Source: Trebonia sp. (GTDB lineage Bacteria; Actinomycetota; Actinomycetes; Streptosporangiales; Streptosporangiaceae). From it: a stretch of DNA of 8,777 bases. Below, one piece after another: positions 1 through 4,481 of this stretch (position 1 is the first letter of the stretch; each line of letters opens with the position of its first letter). The translations under genes and the position numbers were made by a program. The notes below the pieces were generated by a model. That model made no database searches. It worked only from the letters and a program-made list of their open reading frames with translations, and had not been told where the DNA came from. The stretch is taken from assembly GCA_030038035.1 (NCBI GenBank), contig JASHPP010000578.1, positions 1 through 8,777 of the forward strand. Reading direction: 5' to 3'.

Positions 1-336
1 TGGCACACCGACTGGTACGCGACGGCGCGGTTCGGCAACGTGCAGGCAGGCACGGGCCTGCTGCTCGACCTGGGCCGGACCGTGCGGGCCGCGAGCGTGT
101 CCATCCAGCTGGGCAGCACGCCAGGCGCCGACCTCCAGCTGCGCGCCGGGACAGCCATCGCGGACCTGCACGTGGTGGCGAGCGCGGCGAACGCCGGCGG
201 CGCGCTCCGGCTGCCACTGGCCTCGCACCCCTACATCCGGTACGTGCTCATCTGGTTCACGCTGCTGCCGCCGGACGCGGCTGGCACCTTCCAGGCGGAC
301 GTCTCCAGCGTGACGGTGACGGGATCTCCCGCCTAG
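1..336 (+). CDS. C-terminal fragment of a protein with a discoidin-like domain
   Basis: The reading frame is open from the first base (tgg cac acc, W-H-T) to a TAG at 334-336, so 111 residues of a gene starting outside the window are visible. The fragment looks like a single beta-sandwich. WHTDWYATARFGN is followed by TGLLLDLGRTV, alternating hydrophobic strands, a YVLIWFT strand and a closing AGTFQADVSSVTV. This pattern (partly buried tryptophans, 'LLLDLG', 'IRYVLIWFT') resembles the galactose-binding/discoidin-like C-terminal domains of actinomycete membrane-linked kinase-like proteins often encoded next to murJ/mviN. That comparison is from memory and the N-terminal part needed to test it is missing. 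The domain would lie outside the cell in such proteins. The gene converges on marR with 29 bp between the stops, and I see no strong terminator there. Confidence 0.7.
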   Translation, partial: WHTDWYATARFGNVQAGTGLLLDLGRTVRAASVSIQLGSTPGADLQLRAGTAIADLHVVASAANAGGALRLPLASHPYIRYVLIWFTLLPPDAAGTFQADVSSVTVTGSPA

Positions 337-365
337 GCGAGATCGGCAACGGACGCGTGCAGGCG

Positions 366-827
366 CTAGCCGGCCGGGCGGATGGCGGGGAACAGGTCGA
401 TCCCGTGGTCTGCCGCGTGCGCGACGAGCAGCCGGCTGACGAGTTCTGACAGCGCGTCGCGATCAGCCGGCGGCAGGCGCTCAAGCAGCAGCCGGACGTC
501 TGCCGCGAAGCTGGCCGCGCCCTCGGCAGCGAGCGCCCGGCCGTGGTCGGTGAGGCTGACAAGCACCGCCCGCCGGTCCGTCGCCGACGGAACGCGCTCG
601 ACCAGGCCGCGGCGCTGCGCGCGGTCGACCAGCCCGGTGACGCTCGACTTGTCCAGGTCCAGGAGCCTTGCCAGCTCGTTCATCGTCGGCGTGCGGTCCC
701 GCAGCACGCCGAGCAGGCGCATCTGGACGATCGAGAGATCCCGCTCCCCCGCCCTGCGCTCGAGAATCCCCTGGATCAGGAACGAGAGCTGCGCCAGTCC
801 GTCGACGGCGCTCAGCCGAGCTTCCAC
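366..827 (-). CDS. MarR-family transcriptional regulator
   Basis: This 153-residue winged-helix protein has the usual MarR length. An N-terminal helix (residues about 8-24) and a C-terminal helical region (about 105-142) would form the dimer interface. The winged helix spans about 33-100: TMNELARLLDLD, then recognition helix KSSVTGLVDRAQRRGLV (60-76), then the wing ATDRRAVLVSLTDHG (82-96) with the conserved D-R-R. There is no cysteine, which argues against OhrR-type thiol redox sensing and for binding of a small-molecule ligand. The start chosen is GTG (825-827), the most upstream start in frame. A candidate -10 ends six bases before it, so the mRNA may be leaderless, and no convincing Shine-Dalgarno site is seen. 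It diverges from the oxidoreductase gene and probably represses both that gene and itself. Confidence 0.92.
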   Translation of the reverse strand: MEARLSAVDGLAQLSFLIQGILERRAGERDLSIVQMRLLGVLRDRTPTMNELARLLDLDKSSVTGLVDRAQRRGLVERVPSATDRRAVLVSLTDHGRALAAEGAASFAADVRLLLERLPPADRDALSELVSRLLVAHAADHGIDLFPAIRPAG

Positions 828-833
828 GCCCGC

Positions 834-862
834 AGTGTACTTGATTTAGTACGCGCCACCAA
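834..862 (-). promoter_or_regulatory. Candidate marR promoter, possibly leaderless
   Basis: Read on the minus strand, TTGGTG (857-862) is followed after 17 bp by TACACT (834-839), a fair match to the TAnnnT -10 rule. Transcription would begin about 827-828, at the GTG start of marR itself. The element lies inside the operator-like repeats, so bound MarR would block it. This is predicted from spacing and hexamers only. Confidence 0.45.
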
Positions 863-869
863 CTAAATT
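841..869 (+). promoter_or_regulatory. Candidate promoter of the oxidoreductase gene
   Basis: TTGATT (841-846), a 17-bp spacer and TAAATT (864-869) make a reasonable vegetative promoter. Transcription would start near 876, giving a leader of about 50 nt before the ATG at 926. The -35 lies within the first dyad and the -10 within the second, so both hexamers would be covered by a repressor bound there. It overlaps the divergent marR promoter. Confidence 0.5.
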
Positions 870-890
870 AGTACGTGCCACCAACTAAAT
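847..890. repeat. Two tandem 22-bp direct repeats
   Basis: The unit TAGTACGYGCCACCAACTAAAT occurs twice in direct contact (847-868 and 869-890) with a single C/T difference. The invariant GCCACCA core between the half-sites is also repeated. The near identity suggests recent duplication of an operator unit. Confidence 0.9.
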
Positions 891-910
891 GGGTTCGGCA
901 GCACTCAGAC

Positions 911-916
911 AGGAGG
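911..916 (+). promoter_or_regulatory. Ribosome binding site deciding the oxidoreductase start
   Basis: AGGAGG lies nine bases before the ATG at 926. It rules out the longer in-frame reading from 875, which would place this site inside the coding region, and favours 926 over the second ATG at 935. Confidence 0.85.
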
Positions 917-925
917 ACCGCAGCC

Positions 926-1894
926 ATGGCAACCATGAACGCCGCCGTCGTGACCTCGTTCGGCGAGCCGCCGCGTTACCAGCGGTTCGAGGTTCCGCAG
1001 CCGGCCGGCGACCAGGAGATCCTCGTCGACGTGCTCGCCGTCGGCCTGCACCCGCGCGTGCGGACCGGGGCTGCCGGAGCCCACTACACCAGCACGGGGA
1101 CGCTGCCCATGATCCCCGGCGTCGACGGGGTAGGCCGCCTGCCGGACGGCCGGCTGATCTACTTCGCGACCGACGACGACGTCATCGGCACGATGGCGGA
1201 CAAGGCGGTCGTCGACGTGCGGCGCGCCGTCGAGCTGCCCGGCGACGCCGACGTCGCGAAGATCGCCGCCGCGATGAACCCGGCGATGTCGTCGTGGGTC
1301 GCGCTGCGGCGCCGGGTCCCGCTCGAGCCCGGCCAGAGCGTCTTCGTGCTCGGCGCCACAGGGAACGCGGGAACGATGGCCGTCCAAGTCGCCAGGCGGC
1401 TCGGTGCCGGGCGGGTGATCGGCGCCGGGCGCGATCGTAAGCGGCTCGCCGCGCTCACCTTTCTTGGCGCCGACGAGGTGGTCCCGCTGACCGCCGACCG
1501 TGACGCGACGGACCTAGCGCTCGGCACCGCGGCAGGCGAGGCCGACATCGTCATCGACTACCTGTGGGGCAAGCCGGCCCAGCAGGCCATGATGGCGCTG
1601 CTGACCGCGCGCGCGGATCGCAGCCGGGCGCTGAACTGGATCCAGGTCGGCGCGATAGCCGGCCCGACGATGGAGCTGCCCTCTGTCGTGCTGCGCTCAG
1701 CGAACCTCCGCCTGCAGGGCACCGGACAGGGCGCCGTCTCGGCCGCGGCCTACCTGGCCGAGTTGCCCTCGCTCATCGAGGAGATCGACGCCGGCACGAT
1801 CGAGGTCAAGCCGAACACGGTACCCCTGGCGGACGTGACGGCGATCTGGAACCGGCCGGACGCGCCGGGCGAGCGCACCGTGCTCGTGCCGTAG
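926..1894 (+). CDS. Zinc-independent quinone-oxidoreductase-like MDR dehydrogenase
   Basis: This 322-residue protein belongs to the medium-chain dehydrogenase/reductase superfamily. Its N-terminal GroES-like domain is followed by a Rossmann fold with a nucleotide-binding loop, SVFVLGATGNAGTMAVQVARRLGA (138-161, key residues G143, G146, G149). PMIPGVDGVG (61-70) matches the superfamily's 'PGxDxxG' strand. It has no cysteine, so both catalytic and structural zinc sites are absent, as in NADPH:quinone reductase-type members. The expected activity is NAD(P)H-dependent reduction of a quinone, enal or similar electrophile in the cytosol; the substrate cannot be told from sequence. It is divergent from marR and shares its operator region, which suggests induction when the MarR ligand is present. 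It is convergent with the secreted-protein gene 42 bp downstream. Confidence 0.88.
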   Translation: MATMNAAVVTSFGEPPRYQRFEVPQPAGDQEILVDVLAVGLHPRVRTGAAGAHYTSTGTLPMIPGVDGVGRLPDGRLIYFATDDDVIGTMADKAVVDVRRAVELPGDADVAKIAAAMNPAMSSWVALRRRVPLEPGQSVFVLGATGNAGTMAVQVARRLGAGRVIGAGRDRKRLAALTFLGADEVVPLTADRDATDLALGTAAGEADIVIDYLWGKPAQQAMMALLTARADRSRALNWIQVGAIAGPTMELPSVVLRSANLRLQGTGQGAVSAAAYLAELPSLIEEIDAGTIEVKPNTVPLADVTAIWNRPDAPGERTVLVP

Positions 1895-1936
1895 CGGGAA
1901 AGGCCTCAAGCGAAGCGACCGCGCAGCCTCATGCGG

Positions 1937-2770
1937 TTACCAGGGCGCGGTGCAGGACACGGCCTTGCTCGTTCCCGACCGCACGCAGGACCGCGCGAGC
2001 GTTCCCGGGCCGTCGGGCACGGTGTTGACCGTGTAGCTCGCCGTTTCTGCGAACTTGGCGGGCAGCGTGTAGCTGGCGGACACGGTGCTCCATGTCTTGC
2101 CGCCATTGCGCGAGTCCTGCAGGTACATGGTGCACGTGGTCTTCAGCGAGAGCCCGACGACGTCGGCGCCCGCCCGGGATGACGCGTTCTTGGCGACGGT
2201 GGAGCCGAACAGGGCGGTGCCGCAGTAGCCGGCGGCCGGGACTATCGTTGTCTCCTTCGTGTAGGCCACGGTCTCGGGCCCGCCGACCGGCTTGCCGGTG
2301 CCCTTGGCCAGCGAGATCGCCTTGCCGCAGTGCGGGGCTGCCTTCGCGCCGAGGGCGACGCAGGCACGCGCCTCGAAGCCCGGCCCGTCGTAGTAATTGC
2401 CCGTCTTCGCGTCGGTGATGTCCCCCGCGACGGCCGGCACGGTGAGCGCGGGCGCGATGACCGTCCAGGACTTCCCCTTGTCTGCGGACCTCTCGAGTTT
2501 CACCACGCACGGGGCGCCCGCGTAGATGTTCGACCCTATCGCCGCGACGTAGGCGGGCGCGCCGGCCGAGACCTGCGTCGAGTACAGGCCCGTCGAGCAG
2601 CCGTGACCACCATTGGCGACGCTAGGAGCCGGGTACTGCTCGGTGCCGAGCACGACGAAATACGGTGCGCTGGCGGCGAGTGCGGGCACCGCGGCGCCGC
2701 CGAGCACGAGGCCGGACGCGGCCGTGACCGCCACCGCGAGACCGGCAATCCGCGCAGTGCTCCGCGACAT
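1937..2770 (-). CDS. Secreted protein with duplicated four-cysteine Asp-box domain
   Basis: The 277-residue product starts with a Sec signal peptide: R3 and R7, a hydrophobic core at about 8-26, and likely cleavage after AVPALA (about residue 32). The mature part has eight cysteines at 58, 88, 137, 148, 183, 213, 262 and 273. The two sets of four have identical spacing (30, 49, 11). Each half has an Asp-box-like motif, SADKGKSW (95-102) and SRNGGKTW (220-227), and a DGPG..AR.CV motif (128-138 and 253-263). Asp-boxes usually mark beta-hairpins in propeller or sialidase-like folds, but two copies are too few for a propeller by itself. No catalytic residues are recognisable and I cannot name the family. 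GGAGGG lies six bases before the ATG, supporting the start. The gene is divergent from the iron operon, 227 bp from its iron box, so shared control is possible but not shown. Confidence 0.85.
   Translation of the reverse strand: MSRSTARIAGLAVAVTAASGLVLGGAAVPALAASAPYFVVLGTEQYPAPSVANGGHGCSTGLYSTQVSAGAPAYVAAIGSNIYAGAPCVVKLERSADKGKSWTVIAPALTVPAVAGDITDAKTGNYYDGPGFEARACVALGAKAAPHCGKAISLAKGTGKPVGGPETVAYTKETTIVPAAGYCGTALFGSTVAKNASSRAGADVVGLSLKTTCTMYLQDSRNGGKTWSTVSASYTLPAKFAETASYTVNTVPDGPGTLARSCVRSGTSKAVSCTAPW
1952..2599 (-). repeat. Intragenic tandem duplication, 375 bp (125 codons) offset
   Basis: Residues 58-148 and 183-273 of the secreted protein align without a gap at a constant 125-residue offset. 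By hand I count 26 identities over 91 positions, including all four cysteines, the Asp-box serine, glycine, lysine and tryptophan, and the DGPG tetrapeptide. The DNA copies have diverged, so this is an old duplication of one domain and not a recent DNA repeat. Confidence 0.85.
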
Positions 2771-2939
2771 CGCTTTCCCTCCTGATCAGAAAGAACGCAG
2801 CCACCTCAGCGTCAGCATGAAACTACCGCAATGCGTTTATTCCGTATAGATCACAAAATTCCGGTACAGCCCGGCCCGGGCACAGCGTGGCCGGCGACGC
2901 TCGACGCCGCCGCGACGGCTGGTGCGCAAGTTTTCACCG

Positions 2940-2960
2940 AAGTGAGTCCCGGCCTCACTT
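2940..2960. promoter_or_regulatory. 21-bp inverted repeat upstream of the iron operon
   Basis: AAGTGAG (2940-2946) and CTCACTT (2954-2960) are perfect inverted 7-bp arms around TCCCGGC, whose inner CC/GG also match. The dyad is therefore nearly continuous around position 2950. It touches the candidate -35 of the iron operon. No U-tract follows on either strand, so a regulator site is likelier than a terminator. It does not resemble the iron box, so a second regulator would be implied. Confidence 0.55.
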
Positions 2961-2988
2961 GCGGACGGCGGGTCTCCTCGCTTAAGGT
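2959..2988 (+). promoter_or_regulatory. Candidate promoter of the iron operon
   Basis: TTGCGG (2959-2964), an 18-bp spacer and TAAGGT (2983-2988) would start transcription about 2995, directly in front of the iron box. A repressor on that box would block initiation or early elongation. The hexamers are weak matches and other choices nearby (for example TTAGGT at 2998-3003 as -10) are possible. Confidence 0.35.
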
Positions 2989-2997
2989 AAAGCCCGC

Positions 2998-3016
2998 TTA
3001 GGTAAGGCTAACCTTA
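2998..3016. promoter_or_regulatory. Iron box (DtxR/IdeR/DmdR operator)
   Basis: TTAGGTAAGGCTAACCTTA matches the 19-bp consensus TTAGGTTAGGCTAACCTAA at 17 of 19 positions, the differences being at positions 7 and 18. DtxR/IdeR-family repressors bind this sequence when loaded with Fe(II). A partial upstream look-alike, TAAGGTAAAGCC (2983-2994), repeats the GGTAA half 15 bp earlier and might be a weaker second contact. The site sits just before a gene set encoding ferric-iron uptake proteins, a coherent target for iron repression. Confidence 0.92.
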
Positions 3017-3033
3017 GTTGGGAGTGAGCGGTC

Positions 3034-3423
3034 ATCCCGTACCAACGAACGCTGACACTGGCGGCCCTGGCACTGCTGGCCGTCACCGCCGTTACCGCCG
3101 TCACCGCCTGCGGGTCCTCGACCGCGAGCTCATCGACGTCCATCCTCGGCTCGGCCCTCCAGCAGGATTGTACGGCCGTCGCCGATGTGCTCTCCGACGG
3201 CCCGGATCCGGGCGCGGATGCCGTCGGGTACGCGCAGGCGCAGGTCCTGCAGCTGCGGCAGCTCAAGATCGGCGACGCCGCGCTCGAGCGCGCGGTGCTC
3301 GCGCTGGCCACCGCCTACCAGCAGTTCAGCTCGGGGAGCGGCGCGGGCGGCAGCACCGCCAGCGCGGCGGTCACCAAGGCCGCGGCCGCGGTCAACGCGA
3401 TCTGCCCGCAGGCGGCGTCATGA
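3034..3423 (+). CDS. Small iron-regulated lipoprotein, unrecognised family, start uncertain
   Basis: The frame gives IPYQRTLTLAALALLAVTAV, then a lipobox V-T-A-C with the lipid-anchor cysteine at codon 3109-3111. The mature part is about 104 residues. It is rich in Ala, Gln and Leu and mostly helical (GYAQAQVLQLRQLKIGDAAL is typical), with a Gly/Ser linker near 'SSGSGAGGS'. The mature part has two further cysteines (QQDC and AIC) that could pair. No ATG, GTG or TTG lies between the in-frame TGA at 3025-3027 and the signal peptide. ATC at 3034, nine bases after GGGAG, is the best-placed but non-canonical start. Alternatives are CTG 3052, or GTG 3024 if one G in 3028-3031 is extra. The stop overlaps the fbpA start (ATGA), indicating translational coupling. 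Being first after the iron box, it is probably an accessory surface component of ferric uptake; that role is inferred from context only. Confidence 0.7.
   Translation: MPYQRTLTLAALALLAVTAVTAVTACGSSTASSSTSILGSALQQDCTAVADVLSDGPDPGADAVGYAQAQVLQLRQLKIGDAALERAVLALATAYQQFSSGSGAGGSTASAAVTKAAAAVNAICPQAAS
3082..3108 (+). repeat. Three tandem 9-bp repeats at the lipobox
   Basis: GTCACCGCC, GTTACCGCC and GTCACCGCC follow one another and encode VTA three times, ending directly at the lipobox cysteine. Each unit is nine bases, so slippage would lengthen or shorten the signal peptide by three residues without changing frame. Confidence 0.8.
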
Positions 3424-4481
3424 CCGCCCCCCGTCGCCGCGTCCGGCGCCTTGCCGCCGCGCTGGGCGTGACGCTCGCCGCCGTGCTGGCCGCCGGCACG
3501 CTCGCCGCCTGCGGCACCGCGCTCGGCGGGGCGTCGTCGGGGGCGGACTCGATCACGCTGTACAGCGGCCAGCATGAGCAGACCACCCAGTCGCTTGTGG
3601 ACGCGTTCGAGCAGCAGACCGGCATCAAGGTGAACGTCCGCTACAACGACGAGGACAGCTTCGTCGACGAGATCCTGGCCGAACAGGCGCACCCGATCGC
3701 CGACGTCTTCTACACGGAGAACTCCCCTGCCCTGGAGGCCCTGCAGGAGAAGGGGCTGCTGGCGCCCGTCGATCCCTCGACGCTGGCCAAGACCCCCGCC
3801 AAGTACAACTCCCCGCAGGGTGACTGGGTCGGGGTATCGGCGCGGGTCAGCGTGCTGATCTACAACCCGTCGCTGATCAGCAAGTCGGCCCTGCCCACCA
3901 CGGTGCTGCAGCTCGCGGACCCCAGGTACAAGGGAAAGCTCGCGTTCGCGGCCGGCGAGACCGACTTCCAGCCGATCGTCACCGCGGTCGCCCGCGCCTA
4001 CGGCCAGGCGCAGGCACTGTCCTGGCTTGACGGCATCAAGGCCAACGCCGGCGCGCACATCTACCCGGACAACGAGACGATCGCCGACGAGGTCAACCGC
4101 GGCGCGGTGGCCTTCGGGGTGGTCAACCAGTACTACTGGTACCGGATGAAGGCCGAGCTCGGCGCGTCCAACGTCCACTCGGAGATCACCTACTTCGCCC
4201 CGCACGACCCCGGCTACGTGGTCGACGTCTCGGGCGCGGCCATCCTCAAGTCCTCCAAGCATCAGGCGCTGGCGCAGAGGTTCCTCGCCTTCCTGGTGTC
4301 CAAGGCCGGGCAGGAGATCATCGCGCACTCGATCAGCTACGAGTACCCGCTCGACGACGGCGTGACGACGGCGGCCCCGGAAACACCGTTCAGCCAGCTC
4401 CAGCCGTACCCGATCAGCATCGCCGAACTCGGCGACGGCTCCACCGCGATCGCGCTGCTGTCCAAGGCCGGGCTGCTGTGA
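3420..4481 (+). CDS. fbpA: Ferric iron ABC transporter substrate-binding lipoprotein (FbpA type)
   Basis: The 353-residue product starts MTAPRRRVRR, with a hydrophobic segment and lipobox L-A-A-C (anchor C31), so it is tethered to the outer face of the membrane. The mature protein is a type II periplasmic-binding-protein fold, with LYSGQHEQTTQSLVDAFEQQTGI (47-69) matching the N-terminal strand of FbpA/FutA proteins. Likely Fe(III) ligands, by comparison with Haemophilus and Neisseria FbpA, are H52 (in GQH), E100 (in YTEN) and the tyrosine pair Y238-Y239 (in NQYYWY). All four are present, so this is expected to be a working ferric binder and not a relative for sugars or polyamines. The ATG overlaps the preceding stop (ATGA), and the stop overlaps the permease GTG. 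An open frame upstream to 3018 is the shifted shadow of the small lipoprotein, not an N-terminal extension. Confidence 0.93.
   Translation: MTAPRRRVRRLAAALGVTLAAVLAAGTLAACGTALGGASSGADSITLYSGQHEQTTQSLVDAFEQQTGIKVNVRYNDEDSFVDEILAEQAHPIADVFYTENSPALEALQEKGLLAPVDPSTLAKTPAKYNSPQGDWVGVSARVSVLIYNPSLISKSALPTTVLQLADPRYKGKLAFAAGETDFQPIVTAVARAYGQAQALSWLDGIKANAGAHIYPDNETIADEVNRGAVAFGVVNQYYWYRMKAELGASNVHSEITYFAPHDPGYVVDVSGAAILKSSKHQALAQRFLAFLVSKAGQEIIAHSISYEYPLDDGVTTAAPETPFSQLQPYPISIAELGDGSTAIALLSKAGLL

Larger units (their letters stand above)
837..894. promoter_or_regulatory. Three-site MarR operator array
   Basis: Site 1 is GTACTTGATTTAGTAC (837-852), with 5-bp perfect arms around 6 bp. Site 2 contains ACTAAATTAGT (862-872), a perfect odd palindrome, followed by the same TTAGTAC right flank. 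Site 3 is a half-site, AACTAAAT (883-890), followed by a weak GGGTT. Their centres lie about 844.5, 867 and 889, so neighbouring sites are about 22 bp (two helical turns) apart on one face of the DNA. They fall between marR and the oxidoreductase and overlap both predicted promoters. Autoregulation by the adjacent MarR is inferred from position and symmetry. Confidence 0.7.
2771..2997. other. Divergent intergenic region, AT-rich in the middle
   Basis: This region separates the secreted-protein gene (minus) from the iron operon (plus). Positions about 2815-2865 are clearly AT-richer than the surroundings and contain TCTATACGG and GAATAAACG on the minus strand. A promoter for the secreted-protein gene probably lies here, but I could not find a well-spaced -35/-10 pair. 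CTGATCAG (2782-2789) next to the ribosome binding site is a short palindrome of unknown meaning. Confidence 0.5.

Noticed and set aside
847..890. CRISPR-like direct repeats
   Set aside because: Only two copies are present, they abut without spacers, and they contain operator-like dyads between divergent promoters.
875..925. Upstream start of the oxidoreductase at 875
   Set aside because: It would begin inside the operator repeats and before the predicted transcription start, and AGGAGG at 911-916 clearly serves the ATG at 926.
1895..1936. Intrinsic terminator between the convergent oxidoreductase and secreted-protein genes
   Set aside because: The best hairpin found is ACCGC/GCGGT with a 10-base loop and no U-tract, too weak to call.
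3018..3419. N-terminal extension of FbpA from TTG 3018
   Set aside because: The extension is Arg/Gly-rich nonsense that would bury the lipoprotein signal peptide starting at 3420. The same DNA encodes a credible lipoprotein in another frame.
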